Notes: generated by a model not told the origin, from the sequence alone. Numbered from the stretch's first letter, positions 17,668 to 26,382 are shown. The stretch is DNA of 64,000 nucleotides from Denitrificimonas caeni (GCF_905120345.1 NZ_CAJHOA010000007.1:124001-188000), one strand, 5' to 3'. Translations and numbers: made by a program.

Positions 17668-19206
17668 ATGAAGATTCGCTCACAAGTTGCCATGGTGCTG
17701 AACCTCGACAAGTGCATTGGATGCCACACCTGTTCAGTCACCTGTAAAAACGTTTGGACCAGCCGTGAAGGTATGGAATACGCGTGGTTCAACAACGTCG
17801 AAAGTAAGCCTGGGATTGGCTATCCGAAAGATTGGGAAAACCAAAACAAATGGAAAGGTGGCTGGGTACGTAACAGCGACGGCTCTATTCGTCCAAGAAT
17901 TGGCGGTAAATTCCGCGTGTTAGCGAATATTTTTGCTAACCCTGACCTGCCAGAAATTGACGATTATTACGAGCCGTTTGATTTCGACTACCAGCACCTG
18001 CACACCGCGCCAGAAGTCGCACACCAACCGACCGCCCGTCCACGCTCGGTGATTACCGGCAAGCGTATGGAAAAAATCGAATGGGGTCCCAACTGGGAAG
18101 AAATTCTCGGCGGAGAGTTCATTAAACGCCGCAAAGATAAAAACTTTGACAATATCCAGGCAGATATTTACGGCCAATACGAAAACACCTTTATGATGTA
18201 CTTGCCACGTTTGTGTGAGCACTGCCTCAACCCAACCTGTGCCGCAGCCTGCCCAAGTGGTGCCATCTATAAGCGTGAAGAAGACGGTATCGTCTTGATT
18301 GACCAAGATAAGTGCCGCGGCTGGCGGATGTGCATCAGTGGTTGCCCATACAAAAAAATCTACTACAACTGGAAAAGTGGAAAATCTGAAAAATGTATTT
18401 TCTGTTACCCACGCATTGAAGCAGGCATGCCAACCGTCTGCTCAGAAACCTGTGTCGGACGTATTCGTTATTTAGGCGTATTGCTGTATGACGCCGATAA
18501 AATTCACGAAGTGGCTAGCACCCCCAACGAGCACGACCTGTATCCAAAACAGCTCGCAATGTTCTTGGATCCTAATGATCCTAAAGTGATCGCCCAAGCA
18601 CGCAAAGACGGCATTGCAGACTCAGTGATTACTGCGGCGCAAAAATCGCCTGTCTACAAGCTGGCAGTTGATTGGAAGCTGGCATTACCACTGCACCCAG
18701 AATACCGCACCTTACCTATGGTGTGGTACGTACCACCCTTGTCACCGATTCAAAACGCTGCTGAAAGTGGAAAAATCGGCATGAATGGTGTGCTGCCTGA
18801 TGTGGATAGTTTGCGTATTCCCTTGCGTTACTTGGCCAACCTGCTCACTGCTGGTGATGAAAAGCCGGTTAAGTTAGCGCTTAAGCGTCTTTTGGCCATG
18901 CGTGTGTATAAGCGTGCACAACAAGTGGATGGCATTGAGGATTTAACCGCACTCCAGGATGTGGGGCTAAGCCAAGCACAGGCTGAAGAAATGTACCGTT
19001 ACTTAGCCATCGCTGATTACGAGGACCGCTTTGTCATCCCAACCGCCCACCGTGAAGAGGCCATGAGTGATGCCTTTGCTGAACGCAATGGTTGCGGCTT
19101 TAGCTTTGGCAGTGGCTGCAGCGGCGATGACAGCGCCAATATGTTTGGTGGTAAAAAGCATACCAAGCGTGAAGTTATGAAAACTGTGCAAGTGTGGGAG
19201 GACTAA
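17668..19206 (+). CDS. narH: Respiratory nitrate reductase beta subunit NarH
   Basis: The 512-aa electron-transfer subunit passes electrons from NarI haem to NarG. It has four cysteine groups: CIGCHTCSVTCK (16-27), CEHCLNPTCAAACP, CRGWRMCISGCP and CIFCYP/CSETCVGR. The third group has tryptophan in place of one cysteine, the expected [3Fe-4S] arrangement of NarH. The ATG at 17668 follows AAGGAGAACGCC. The gene lies 10 bases after narG. A glycine/serine/cysteine-rich stretch near the C terminus (GCGFSFGSGCSG) precedes the end. Confidence 0.97.
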   Translation: MKIRSQVAMVLNLDKCIGCHTCSVTCKNVWTSREGMEYAWFNNVESKPGIGYPKDWENQNKWKGGWVRNSDGSIRPRIGGKFRVLANIFANPDLPEIDDYYEPFDFDYQHLHTAPEVAHQPTARPRSVITGKRMEKIEWGPNWEEILGGEFIKRRKDKNFDNIQADIYGQYENTFMMYLPRLCEHCLNPTCAAACPSGAIYKREEDGIVLIDQDKCRGWRMCISGCPYKKIYYNWKSGKSEKCIFCYPRIEAGMPTVCSETCVGRIRYLGVLLYDADKIHEVASTPNEHDLYPKQLAMFLDPNDPKVIAQARKDGIADSVITAAQKSPVYKLAVDWKLALPLHPEYRTLPMVWYVPPLSPIQNAAESGKIGMNGVLPDVDSLRIPLRYLANLLTAGDEKPVKLALKRLLAMRVYKRAQQVDGIEDLTALQDVGLSQAQAEEMYRYLAIADYEDRFVIPTAHREEAMSDAFAERNGCGFSFGSGCSGDDSANMFGGKKHTKREVMKTVQVWED

Positions 19207-19208
19207 GT

Positions 19209-19943
19209 ATGCAAATCTTAAAAGTTATCTCGCTATTGTTAGATTACCCAGCACAAGCCGTTGTTGACGCTCATGACGAGTTGACTGCAGCCATTACCGC
19301 TACACGCGTCATTAGCCCAGAGCAGCGTAGTGCTGTTCAGGCGCTACTGAATAAATTGACGACGACTGAACTGCTCGACACCCAAGAAAACTACCACAGC
19401 CAGTTCAATCGTGGCCGTCATTTTTCTTTGCTGTTGTTTGAGCATGTGCATGGCGAATCAAGGGACCGCGGTCAAGCCATGGTCGACTTGATGGCTCAGT
19501 ATGAAAATGATGGTTTCAATATCGGCGTCAAAGAGTTGCCTGATTATATTCCGCTGTACTTGGAATATTTATCCTACTGTGATGAACCCACAGCACGTGC
19601 AGGCTTGGCCGATGTTGAACACTTATTGGCATTACTGGCTGCTCGCCTAGAGGAACAGAAGAGTCCTTACGCAGCCTGCTTTACCGCACTGTTACAAATT
19701 GCCGGTTTTGAACCTGAACTGGCAGTGGCTGAAGTGCGCGAGCAAGTCAGTAAAGAGGTGTATGACGACAGCCTAGAAGCGCTTGATGCGCTCTGGGAAG
19801 AAGAAGCGGTGACCTTTATGGCGGGCGATCAAGCTGCAAGTTGTGGTGTCAGCAGTGCACCGCAAAAAGCACGTGAAGAATCGGCTGTTCCGCTGCATTG
19901 GGTCGATTTCGGCCATGACGCTACCGCTGCTAATAAAGTATAG
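19209..19943 (+). CDS. narJ: Nitrate reductase maturation chaperone NarJ
   Basis: A 244-aa cytoplasmic chaperone of the TorD/NarJ family that holds NarG for molybdenum cofactor insertion and membrane assembly and is not part of the final enzyme. The family segments are LLDYP near the N terminus, SLLLFEHVHGESRDRGQAMVDL in the centre and LPDYIPLYLEYLSY. It starts two bases after narH and ends nine bases before narI. The length is near the usual 230-245 aa. Confidence 0.95.
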   Translation: MQILKVISLLLDYPAQAVVDAHDELTAAITATRVISPEQRSAVQALLNKLTTTELLDTQENYHSQFNRGRHFSLLLFEHVHGESRDRGQAMVDLMAQYENDGFNIGVKELPDYIPLYLEYLSYCDEPTARAGLADVEHLLALLAARLEEQKSPYAACFTALLQIAGFEPELAVAEVREQVSKEVYDDSLEALDALWEEEAVTFMAGDQAASCGVSSAPQKAREESAVPLHWVDFGHDATAANKV

Positions 19944-19952
19944 GAGAACACT

Positions 19953-20633
19953 ATGTCTAACTTTAACCTGTTACTTTTTGGCGTGTACCCGTATATCGCG
20001 CTAGCGATCTGTTTGATTGGTAGCTGGGCACGCTTCGATTGGTCGCAATACACCTGGCGCGCAGGCTCGAGCCAAATGCTCGATGGCAAAGGCATGCGCA
20101 TGGCGAGTAATCTGTTCCACGTCGGGATTATCTTCGTACTAGCTGGCCACTTTGTTGGCTTGCTAACACCCCATGCGCTCTACCATCATGTTATCAGTAC
20201 CGAACACAAACAATTACTGGCGATGGTCTCCGGTGGTGTTTTCGGTGTTCTCTGCCTGATCGGTTTGATCATGTTGATTAAACGCCGCTTAAATAACCCA
20301 CGCATTCGCGCGACATCGAGCACTTCAGACATTATGATTTTGTTTGTGTTGTTGGCGCAGCTGATTCTAGGTTTGCTAACCATTGTTGCTTCAACCCAAC
20401 ATTTAGATGGTTCAGTGATGGTGATGCTGGGTGATTGGGCACAGAGTGTTGTGACTCTACAACCGCTTAAAGCGGCTCAAGCAATTGCGCCTGTAGGCAT
20501 TATCTACAAACTGCACGTCTTCCTTGGCGTGACTTTGTTTGTGCTCTTCCCATTTACTCGCTTAGTACACATTGTCAGCGCACCCATCTGGTATCTCGGT
20601 CGTCGCTACCAAATTGTTCGTCAAAAAGGTTAA
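19953..20633 (+). CDS. narI: Respiratory nitrate reductase gamma subunit NarI (cytochrome b)
   Basis: The 226-aa membrane subunit oxidises quinol and carries two b-type haems. Five hydrophobic segments are visible (FGVYPYIALAICLIGSW; LFHVGIIFVLAGHFVG; MVSGGVFGVLCLIGLIMLI; IMILFVLLAQLILGLLTI; LHVFLGVTLFVLFPFTRLVH). Haem-ligand histidines fit the pairs in segment 2 (LFHVG, AGHFVG) and segment 5 (KLHVF, RLVHI). Length equals that of E. coli NarI (225). It is followed 13 bases later by the parvulin gene. Confidence 0.96.
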   Translation: MSNFNLLLFGVYPYIALAICLIGSWARFDWSQYTWRAGSSQMLDGKGMRMASNLFHVGIIFVLAGHFVGLLTPHALYHHVISTEHKQLLAMVSGGVFGVLCLIGLIMLIKRRLNNPRIRATSSTSDIMILFVLLAQLILGLLTIVASTQHLDGSVMVMLGDWAQSVVTLQPLKAAQAIAPVGIIYKLHVFLGVTLFVLFPFTRLVHIVSAPIWYLGRRYQIVRQKG

Positions 20634-20646
20634 GGAGTGCATTGTT

Positions 20647-21519
20647 ATGCAACATTCATCTAACCCTCTAGTTACGGCTGCTGCTCAACCAGCAGCCGTA
20701 ACAGCCAGTGCCTCGCCTCTGTTGATCGCTACCAGCAATCAGGACTTACCGATTGTGCGCGTCAATGGCGTAGAAATCAGCAGCACTGCGATTGCTCAAG
20801 AAATGCAATACCACCCCGCTGACTCGCAGCGCGAGGTGGTGTTTCTTGCTGCACAGGCTTTGGTTTTACAAGAACTATTAAAGCAACGTGCCGCAGAAAT
20901 AAACCTCACCGTCACAGTAAAAGATAGCGAAAGCCTAGAAGAGGCAACCATTCGCTGTTTACTCGATCACGAAATCAGTACCCCAAGTATTGGCGATAGC
21001 GAGCTGGAAACCTTCTATAATCACAACCCTCGTAGTTTCACCACACCACCGTTGGTCTCAGCAAAACATATTTTAATCGCTGCCGACCCTGAGGATGATT
21101 TAGAGCGCAGTACTCAGCAGGAAGTGGCACAAAACATCATTGAGCAACTCAAAGCCGGTGCTGATTTTGCCACAATGGCAATGACCCACTCAGCCTGTCC
21201 GTCGAAGCAACAACAAGGCGCCTTAGGGCAACTCTCGAAAGGGCAGACGGTGCCAGAGTTCGAGCGTCAGCTGCTACGTTTACCACTCGGCTTAGCCACG
21301 CAACCCATCGAATCACGTTATGGTTTTCACATTGTCGTGGTTGAACAACGTGTCGAGGGTGAACTGCTACCTTTGCATATGGTTAAAGAGCGGATTGCTG
21401 CACAATTGAGCCAGCGCGTTTGGCAAAAAAGCGTCACTCAATACCTGCAAATGTTAGCTGGAGAAGCTACAATCGAGGGCATTACCTTGCGGGGTGCGGC
21501 GTCGCCGCTTCTGCAATAG
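20647..21519 (+). CDS. Parvulin-type peptidyl-prolyl isomerase of the nar operon (NifM/PpiC-like)
   Basis: A 290-aa protein with an N-terminal SurA-like helical part and a parvulin domain (about 160-255): [33 protein letters not shown] and [12 protein letters not shown]. No signal peptide is visible, so it is probably cytoplasmic. A parvulin gene occupies the same place after narI in P. aeruginosa and other pseudomonads, and by analogy with NifM for nitrogenase it may help fold or assemble the nitrate reductase. The first 30 residues are low in complexity (alanine/serine rich). Confidence 0.88.
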   Translation: MQHSSNPLVTAAAQPAAVTASASPLLIATSNQDLPIVRVNGVEISSTAIAQEMQYHPADSQREVVFLAAQALVLQELLKQRAAEINLTVTVKDSESLEEATIRCLLDHEISTPSIGDSELETFYNHNPRSFTTPPLVSAKHILIAADPEDDLERSTQQEVAQNIIEQLKAGADFATMAMTHSACPSKQQQGALGQLSKGQTVPEFERQLLRLPLGLATQPIESRYGFHIVVVEQRVEGELLPLHMVKERIAAQLSQRVWQKSVTQYLQMLAGEATIEGITLRGAASPLLQ

Positions 21520-21539
21520 TTCGCCATAGGAGTATCGTC

Positions 21540-22526
21540 ATGTCGTCAACATTGATAGATGGCTTTGGTCGAAAAATAGATTACGTGCGTTTATCGGTCA
21601 CTGATCGTTGTGATTTTCGCTGCATCTATTGTATGGCTGAGGACATGACGTTCTTACCCCGTCAACGCATCTTGACCCTAGAAGAAATTCATCGTTGTGC
21701 TGAGTTATTTGTTGCCAATGGCGTACGTAAAATCCGTCTGACCGGCGGTGAGCCGTTAACTCGTAAGGGTATTATTGGTCTGTGTGAAAAAATCAGTGCC
21801 ATCCCAGGTTTAGATGAACTGGTGATGACCACCAATGGCTCGCAATTAGTTAAGTACGCTCAACCGCTCGCTGATGCAGGGGTTAAACGCCTCAACATCA
21901 GCCTCGACTCTCTATGCCCTGCTAAATTTAAAGCCATGACCCGCGTGGGTGATTTGCAGCACGTACTGGATGGCATTCAAGCCGCTCGCCAAGCCGGCTT
22001 TAAAAACTTAAAAATCAACAGTGTGGTCATTCAAGGCCACAATGATGATGAGATTCTTGCTCTAACCGATTACGCGATTGAGAACCAACTGGATATCACT
22101 TTTATTGAAGAGATGCCCTTAGGCCATGTCGGCCGTGCACGGGAGCTGTTTAGTAGTGATCAGGTGCGCGATAGCATTGCCGAGCGTTATAGCATGCTCA
22201 ATAGCACCGAAAGCAGTGGTGGCCCAGCGCGCTATATGCGCTTAAAAGACTACAGTCAGACCCGCATTGGTTTTATCTCACCGCACAGCCATAACTTTTG
22301 CAGCACCTGTAACCGCATCCGCCTCACCGTCGAAGGAAAATTATTACTGTGCTTAGGTAATGAACACTCGTTGGATTTACTGGCCCTCCTGCGTCGTTAC
22401 CCATTAAGCGATGAGCCAATCTTGGCCAGTATCCATAAAGCCTTACACAACAAGCCTGAGCAACACCATTTCAGCTCTGATGGCGAGGTACAAATTGTGC
22501 GTTTTATGAACACCAGTGGCGGTTAA
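21540..22526 (+). CDS. moaA: GTP 3',8-cyclase MoaA (molybdenum cofactor biosynthesis)
   Basis: A 328-aa radical SAM enzyme that converts GTP to the cyclised precursor of pyranopterin in the first step of molybdenum cofactor synthesis. The N-terminal [4Fe-4S]-SAM motif is Cys24-x3-Cys28-x2-Cys31 (CDFRCIYC), then [10 protein letters not shown]. The C-terminal substrate cluster cysteines are in [12 protein letters not shown] and LLCLGN. The C terminus ends in the double glycine needed for activity (NTSGG). The ATG at 21540 follows AGGAGTATCGTC. Its place in the nitrate reductase operon couples cofactor supply to NarG production. Confidence 0.96.
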   Translation: MSSTLIDGFGRKIDYVRLSVTDRCDFRCIYCMAEDMTFLPRQRILTLEEIHRCAELFVANGVRKIRLTGGEPLTRKGIIGLCEKISAIPGLDELVMTTNGSQLVKYAQPLADAGVKRLNISLDSLCPAKFKAMTRVGDLQHVLDGIQAARQAGFKNLKINSVVIQGHNDDEILALTDYAIENQLDITFIEEMPLGHVGRARELFSSDQVRDSIAERYSMLNSTESSGGPARYMRLKDYSQTRIGFISPHSHNFCSTCNRIRLTVEGKLLLCLGNEHSLDLLALLRRYPLSDEPILASIHKALHNKPEQHHFSSDGEVQIVRFMNTSGG

Positions 22527-22565
22527 TTACGAGCCCTACAGCATCCAAAACTCTAGAGAGCACCT

Positions 22566-22970
22566 ATGACTATTGCAAATTATGATGACTTGTTACAGGC
22601 CGCAAAGACACAAGCAGAGCCACAATTGCTGCTCTTTGTGTTTACCAAAGCCGAACTGCCAGAAGACGCCTCTGAACTGGAAAAAGAAAACTTCGCCCAA
22701 GGCCTCGGCGGCACATTAACCCCTGTGGTCTGTGTCGATAAAAGTCCGGATGAGCTCAGTAGCTTTTCTGCTCTCTTGGAAGAGTCGAAGAAGACGGAGA
22801 AAGACTGGGATGTCGTGTTTGTCAGCAGTCTGTCTGGGCACGGCGGTATCGCACCAAACTCCGATCAAGCTGAGCAGCCGTTACAAATGATGGTGCAGGC
22901 GATTCAGGCCGGTGGTATTGGTAGTTTTCTAGCATTCAGCAACACTGGGGACATTTTAGATATCCGTTAA
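22566..22970 (+). CDS. Conserved hypothetical protein downstream of moaA
   Basis: A 134-aa soluble protein. It has an N-terminal block LLLFVFTKAELPEDA, then TLTPVVCVDKSPDELSSF, WDVVFVSSLSGHGGIAPNS and a C-terminal MMVQAIQAGGIGSFLAFSNTGDIL. Proteins like this occur in pseudomonads and burkholderias and are often labelled ribonucleotide reductase subunit alpha in databases; nothing visible here supports that name. It follows moaA by 39 bases with a GAGAGCACCT leader and is probably the last gene of the nar transcript, before the hairpin at 22991. Function unknown. Confidence 0.8.
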   Translation: MTIANYDDLLQAAKTQAEPQLLLFVFTKAELPEDASELEKENFAQGLGGTLTPVVCVDKSPDELSSFSALLEESKKTEKDWDVVFVSSLSGHGGIAPNSDQAEQPLQMMVQAIQAGGIGSFLAFSNTGDILDIR

Positions 22971-22990
22971 AACACACAGCAATAATCTCT

Positions 22991-23016
22991 GCTCACTGCC
23001 TGTGGTAGCAGTGAGC
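22991..23016. terminator. Hairpin between the convergent nar operon and nifQ-like gene
   Basis: A perfect 9-bp stem (GCTCACTGC / GCAGTGAGC) with an 8-base loop, 20 bases after the stop of the conserved hypothetical gene. No U-tract follows on either strand, so it may act as a transcript end or stabiliser rather than a classical intrinsic terminator. Confidence 0.5.
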
Positions 23017-23028
23017 CTGAGCATGCGT

Positions 23029-23493
23029 CTAGGGATACGGCGCATGCTCTAGTAACGATGCTTGCCAACCCATCACACCACACTTAAGCATGCTCCATTG
23101 CGGAAAACGACAGGCCAATAACGCTTGCAATTGCAATGCATTAGCCAACTCCATGCTCTCCCATAACGCTTGCTCGCCATAAGCCGCCGAAGCTATTGCG
23201 TGCGCCAGCCATTGCGTCAACTGCGGATTCTCAGCGTCAGCACATAAGCTTAAAATTTTATCGAGTACCCTAGAAAAATCAGCAGGCATGTTGGCTTGTA
23301 ACAGTGTAAAACGTGCTTCGGAGCATTCGTCATCAGCGAGGTGCTCAGGGAAATAATACGCCATCATGGCTAGATATTGGTCAAAAGGTAAGCCCAGAGT
23401 ACAGGCAAACAACGGCAAATCACCGCTTTGCGCACGGCGTATCACCCCGCGCACGGCTCTGAACATTAAAAAAGAGAGTGCTTTACTATCCAT
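23029..23493 (-). CDS. NifQ-like protein lacking the C-terminal cysteine cluster
   Basis: A 154-aa protein similar to NifQ, which supplies molybdenum for the nitrogenase cofactor. Matching segments are LPLFACTLGLPFDQYLAMMAYYFP in the N-terminal half and WLAHAIASAAYGEQALWESMELANALQLQALLACRFP in the C-terminal half. NifQ then has Cx4Cx2Cx5C; here the protein ends WQASLLEHAPYP with no such cluster. I start at ATG 23493 (GGGAG seven bases upstream) rather than the longer in-frame start at 23550. A ModE operator lies at 23677-23704 upstream. No nitrogenase genes are in the window, so a role in molybdenum handling for nitrate reductase is more likely. Family call is moderate. Confidence 0.65.
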   Translation of the reverse strand: MDSKALSFLMFRAVRGVIRRAQSGDLPLFACTLGLPFDQYLAMMAYYFPEHLADDECSEARFTLLQANMPADFSRVLDKILSLCADAENPQLTQWLAHAIASAAYGEQALWESMELANALQLQALLACRFPQWSMLKCGVMGWQASLLEHAPYP

Positions 23494-23676
23494 TATACCG
23501 CTCCCATCAGTTGCCCTCAGTGCAACTGTATCTTGCTGCACCGAACCCATCGCTCAGCTCACCTGCAAACAAAACCTAAGCTTTACAAGCCTCTCTCAGC
23601 AGCGCAAAGCAGCCAGACTGATCACGCTCAATGCTGGACACCGGCAGTCTTTATATCTGGCTGTACTCAACAATAA

Positions 23677-23704
23677 ATCGCTATATATTTATAGATATAG
23701 CGAT
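23677..23704. promoter_or_regulatory. Predicted ModE operator upstream of the nifQ-like gene
   Basis: The site reads ATCGCTATATA, six bases (TTTATA), then GATATAGCGAT, an almost perfect palindrome. Against ATCGNTATATA-N6-TATATAACGAT the left half is fully matched and the right half differs at two bases, with exact spacing. It lies 183 bases before the nifQ-like start. On the plus strand no gene follows, so the minus-strand nifQ-like gene is the likely target. Confidence 0.82.
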
Positions 23705-23833
23705 TTTAGCACTTTTATTAAGCCTCAGGTGCAGTAGTTTTGCCGTCTACTTACATGTATTCCCAGCTTGGATTTGGAAGAATACTCTGCCTGAGCCAGC
23801 AGCAAACCATGCTGTATTAACAGGTTGATGTAA

Positions 23834-23856
23834 AACGGGACCGCGAAGGTCCCGTT
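23834..23856 (-). terminator. Intrinsic terminator after nhaD
   Basis: A 9-bp perfect stem (AACGGGACC / GGTCCCGTT) with a 5-base loop; on the minus strand it is followed by a short run of T. It lies 91 bases downstream of the nhaD stop. Confidence 0.7.
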
Positions 23857-23947
23857 ATCGTTACACATAAGCACGCAGCTCGTTACACGACTGAGACAGT
23901 AAATGCGATCAACTTTCAGTCGCGGATTTCTGCGTCAGCGCAACGGC

Positions 23948-25177
23948 TTACAGTAAATAGCTAACCGCAAATACACCAAGGAAACCTACGCTGTAAGCCA
24001 ACAGCAAGTAACCAAAATAACGCAAGTAAGCAACAAATGTGAGTGCCGAGATTTTACTCATGGCCACCACACCTGCGGCAGAACCAATTGCTAACAAGGA
24101 ACCGCCGACGCCGACAGAATAGGTCAAGGTCAGCCATTGCCCTTCGCTCATCTCAATGCCTGATTTCAACAAGGCAGCAGTCAATGGCACGTTATCAATC
24201 AACGCAGAGAACAAGCCCACTGAATAGTTAGCCATTACAATCGGTAATTTTTCGTATAGAGTAGGGAAGTGCTCCAGTACATGCAGCTCTTTTAACATGC
24301 CGACGAGCAATAATACGCCTAAGAAAAACAGCAGGGTATCAAACTCAATTTTGCGGATATATTCGAGCACTGCCTCATCTTTGTTAAGAAAATGCACGGC
24401 CATAAACATCACGGCTAAACCAAACAAAAACGACAAGACCGGAGGAATACCAAAAGCAACGTTAGCGCCAATCGTGCCGATAATAGTGGCGAGAAACAGT
24501 CCAGCGATAATTTGATCACCTTTGGCAATATCGGTCTGGCGTTTTACCAAGACGACATCGCCAGTTAAGCTACGCGACAAGATAAAGGCTAAAAAAAGCA
24601 CTGCCAATAACGCAGGCACACTGAGTAAAATCAGGTCGGCAATTCTTACTTTACCGGCTAAAAAAATCATCAAAGTTGTTACATCACCGGTAATCAACGC
24701 GGCACCACCGGAGTTGACCGCAAAGACCACCAACACAATGTAGCGCAGTAGTTTCTCAGTGCTTAGGTTTAAGCTCAGCAACACGGTAATACACACCAAA
24801 GTGGCGGTAATATTATCGGCCATTGATGAAAAGACAAAAGCAAATAAACCGGTAACCAGCATCAGTCGACGCTCAGTCATGCGCGTAGGCATGACTTTAT
24901 TGACGATGCCATCGATCACGCCTTTGTGCGACACATAGGCCACGAAGGTCATTGCTGCCATTAAAAACAGCCATAGAGTGGCAATTTCTAACAGATTTTC
25001 ATTCAGCGCATGCATCAATTGTTCGGTGCTAAGATCACCGGGCGGTGCAATAAAGTACAGCACCCAAACCAGCGTGCCAAAAAACAGCGTTGTTTTGGCC
25101 TTATCAATTTTAGTAAAATCTTCAGCAACAATTGATAGAAAGCCCAAGAACGATAAAACCAGTAGCACAGTTGTCAT
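23948..25177 (-). CDS. nhaD: NhaD-type sodium/proton antiporter
   Basis: A 409-aa inner-membrane antiporter of the NhaD (ion transporter) family with about twelve hydrophobic segments. Family features are the N-terminal EDFTKIDKAKTTLFFGTLVW, the FSSMADNITATLVC segment with charged residues in a membrane helix, SGGAALITGDVTTLM, and SALIDNVPLTAALLKSG near the C terminus. These DN and TGD motifs carry the ion-binding acids. It should export sodium (or lithium) at neutral to alkaline pH. It is a single gene with its own terminator. A sodium-bearing or alkaline habitat would fit. Confidence 0.92.
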   Translation of the reverse strand: MTTVLLVLSFLGFLSIVAEDFTKIDKAKTTLFFGTLVWVLYFIAPPGDLSTEQLMHALNENLLEIATLWLFLMAAMTFVAYVSHKGVIDGIVNKVMPTRMTERRLMLVTGLFAFVFSSMADNITATLVCITVLLSLNLSTEKLLRYIVLVVFAVNSGGAALITGDVTTLMIFLAGKVRIADLILLSVPALLAVLFLAFILSRSLTGDVVLVKRQTDIAKGDQIIAGLFLATIIGTIGANVAFGIPPVLSFLFGLAVMFMAVHFLNKDEAVLEYIRKIEFDTLLFFLGVLLLVGMLKELHVLEHFPTLYEKLPIVMANYSVGLFSALIDNVPLTAALLKSGIEMSEGQWLTLTYSVGVGGSLLAIGSAAGVVAMSKISALTFVAYLRYFGYLLLAYSVGFLGVFAVSYLL

Positions 25178-25366
25178 TTTAGTCCCCAGTGAGCAGATGA
25201 AAAAGGTGCAAAAGTGTAGTCCTTTTTCCTAGGGAAAACCTATAGCTAAGATCAAGTATCATCGTCGATAAATACAGTAGATGTCATCAGCCAAATAAGC
25301 CTAGATTATCAGTCAATCTGCATATTGCATCCTTGGTAAAGTAAGCCTCCAAGAGAGACTGCAGAA

Positions 25367-25630
25367 TTAACGTAACTGGCTGTCTTTACTACCACGACGG
25401 TTGTAACCGCTAAAGCTAGCCTGCTTATCTTCTAGGGTTTGACAGGCGATGCAGAGTTGCACACCTGGAATGGCTTGACGACGACCTTCGGCGATCAACT
25501 GATCACAGTTTTGACAATACTCAGCACTCGGCCCTTGCGGCAACTGTTGACGAACGCGCTCTACAGCATCGTCAATGGTGCTATCAATCTGCTCTTGTAC
25601 GGCGCCATCATGCGCCCAACCGGTTGCCAT
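25367..25630 (-). CDS. DksA/TraR-family C4 zinc-finger protein
   Basis: An 87-aa protein with one four-cysteine zinc site, CQNCDQLIAEGRRQAIPGVQLCIACQ, preceded by an acidic helix (EQIDSTIDDAVERVRQQL). It resembles the short YbiI-type members of the DksA/TraR family rather than full DksA, as it lacks the long coiled coil. The ATG at 25630 follows AAGGAGACTGTT, better than the longer in-frame start at 25660. It lies 29 bases after the cysteine-rich gene upstream and is probably in one operon with it. A role at RNA polymerase is possible but unproven. Confidence 0.85.
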   Translation of the reverse strand: MATGWAHDGAVQEQIDSTIDDAVERVRQQLPQGPSAEYCQNCDQLIAEGRRQAIPGVQLCIACQTLEDKQASFSGYNRRGSKDSQLR

Positions 25631-25659
25631 AACAGTCTCCTTACAATTTAGGAGTGACA

Positions 25660-25827
25660 TTATCCAGCGCTATCTGCATCCTTAGCCGTCTGCTCTGCAG
25701 TGTTTTTTAACTCTGCTTGCTCGGCGCGCCATTGATCCATTTCATCGTAGTAGATATCCCAGACACAAGGCGAACACGCACTTTCGCAGCACTCATAATC
25801 TTCTGGTGGTGTTGGTTTTTCACGCAT
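25660..25827 (-). CDS. Small oxidoreductase-like-domain protein
   Basis: A 55-aa protein with the short oxidoreductase-like motif PPEDYECCESACSPCVWDIYYDEMDQW: a proline pair, then CC, CxxC spacing and the WD-Y. The rest is a charged, alanine-rich tail. The ATG at 25827 has GAGAG upstream. It is co-directional with the zinc-finger gene 29 bases downstream. Its four clustered cysteines suggest metal or redox chemistry, but no function is known to me. Confidence 0.75.
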   Translation of the reverse strand: MREKPTPPEDYECCESACSPCVWDIYYDEMDQWRAEQAELKNTAEQTAKDADSAG

Positions 25828-25941
25828 AATCACTCTCGGCCTCAATCAAGATAAAAACAAGTCGCCGAAACTGATCAGTTCAAGCGTCATTGCTATTTTA
25901 GCTTAATCGCTAGCGACTTGGCAGCCCTCAAGTAGCAGGGT

Positions 25942-26364
25942 TTATGTGTTGGGTAAGTAGGCGGCCAAACGCTGGGCCATTTCCTCTGCCAGCGCTTGCA
26001 ACGCATTGAGCGGACGAATCATCACTTCAAATTCAACAATTTTACCTGTCTCATCGAAACGAATCATATCAATACCTTTCAGTTGCTTACCATTCACTTT
26101 AGCGCTAAATTCCAGCACCACACTGAGTCCATCTGCAGTAGCTAATTCACGCAAGTAGACAAACTCAGTAAAGACCTGCGCTACTGTCGTTAAAATCAAA
26201 GTAACAACCGGCGCACCCGAATAAGGCGTATGTGCGACAGGAGAGCGAAACACCGCCTGCGCATGCAAGATGCTCGACAATGTTGTTAAGTCACCTTGCT
26301 GCACCATGCTGTGCCAGTGTGCTAAGGATTGGGTAACTGCTGCCGGTTGAGTAACTAATGTCAT
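25942..26364 (-). CDS. SnoaL/NTF2-like protein
   Basis: A 140-aa protein with an NTF2-like (SnoaL) fold, inferred from LAHWHSMVQQGDLTTLSSILHAQAVFRSPV at the N terminus and LKGIDMIRFDETGKIVEFEVMIRPLNALQALAEEM at the C terminus. The latter is the standard ending of small ester- or polyketide-binding members. It lies 18 bases after fadD, with GAGGCGATCG before the ATG, so it is in an operon with the acyl-CoA ligase and may act on a related acyl substrate. The substrate is unknown. Confidence 0.82.
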   Translation of the reverse strand: MTLVTQPAAVTQSLAHWHSMVQQGDLTTLSSILHAQAVFRSPVAHTPYSGAPVVTLILTTVAQVFTEFVYLRELATADGLSVVLEFSAKVNGKQLKGIDMIRFDETGKIVEFEVMIRPLNALQALAEEMAQRLAAYLPNT

Positions 26365-26382
26365 ACGATCGCCTCGTTTTTA

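Larger units (their letters stand above)
23494..23947. other. 454-base intergenic region with ModE box and terminator
   Basis: No gene is supported here. It holds the leader of the nifQ-like gene, the ModE-type operator at 23677-23704 and the nhaD terminator at 23834-23856. I looked for a molybdenum cofactor riboswitch in the 184 bases between operator and start and saw no convincing match. Confidence 0.6.

Noticed and set aside
23494-23676. Molybdenum cofactor riboswitch in the nifQ-like leader
   Set aside because: I looked for the paired core of the Moco motif on the minus strand and did not find it; only a covariance search could settle it.
25178-25366. Sodium-responsive riboswitch upstream of nhaD
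   Set aside because: No conserved motif could be recognised by eye in this AT-rich spacer.
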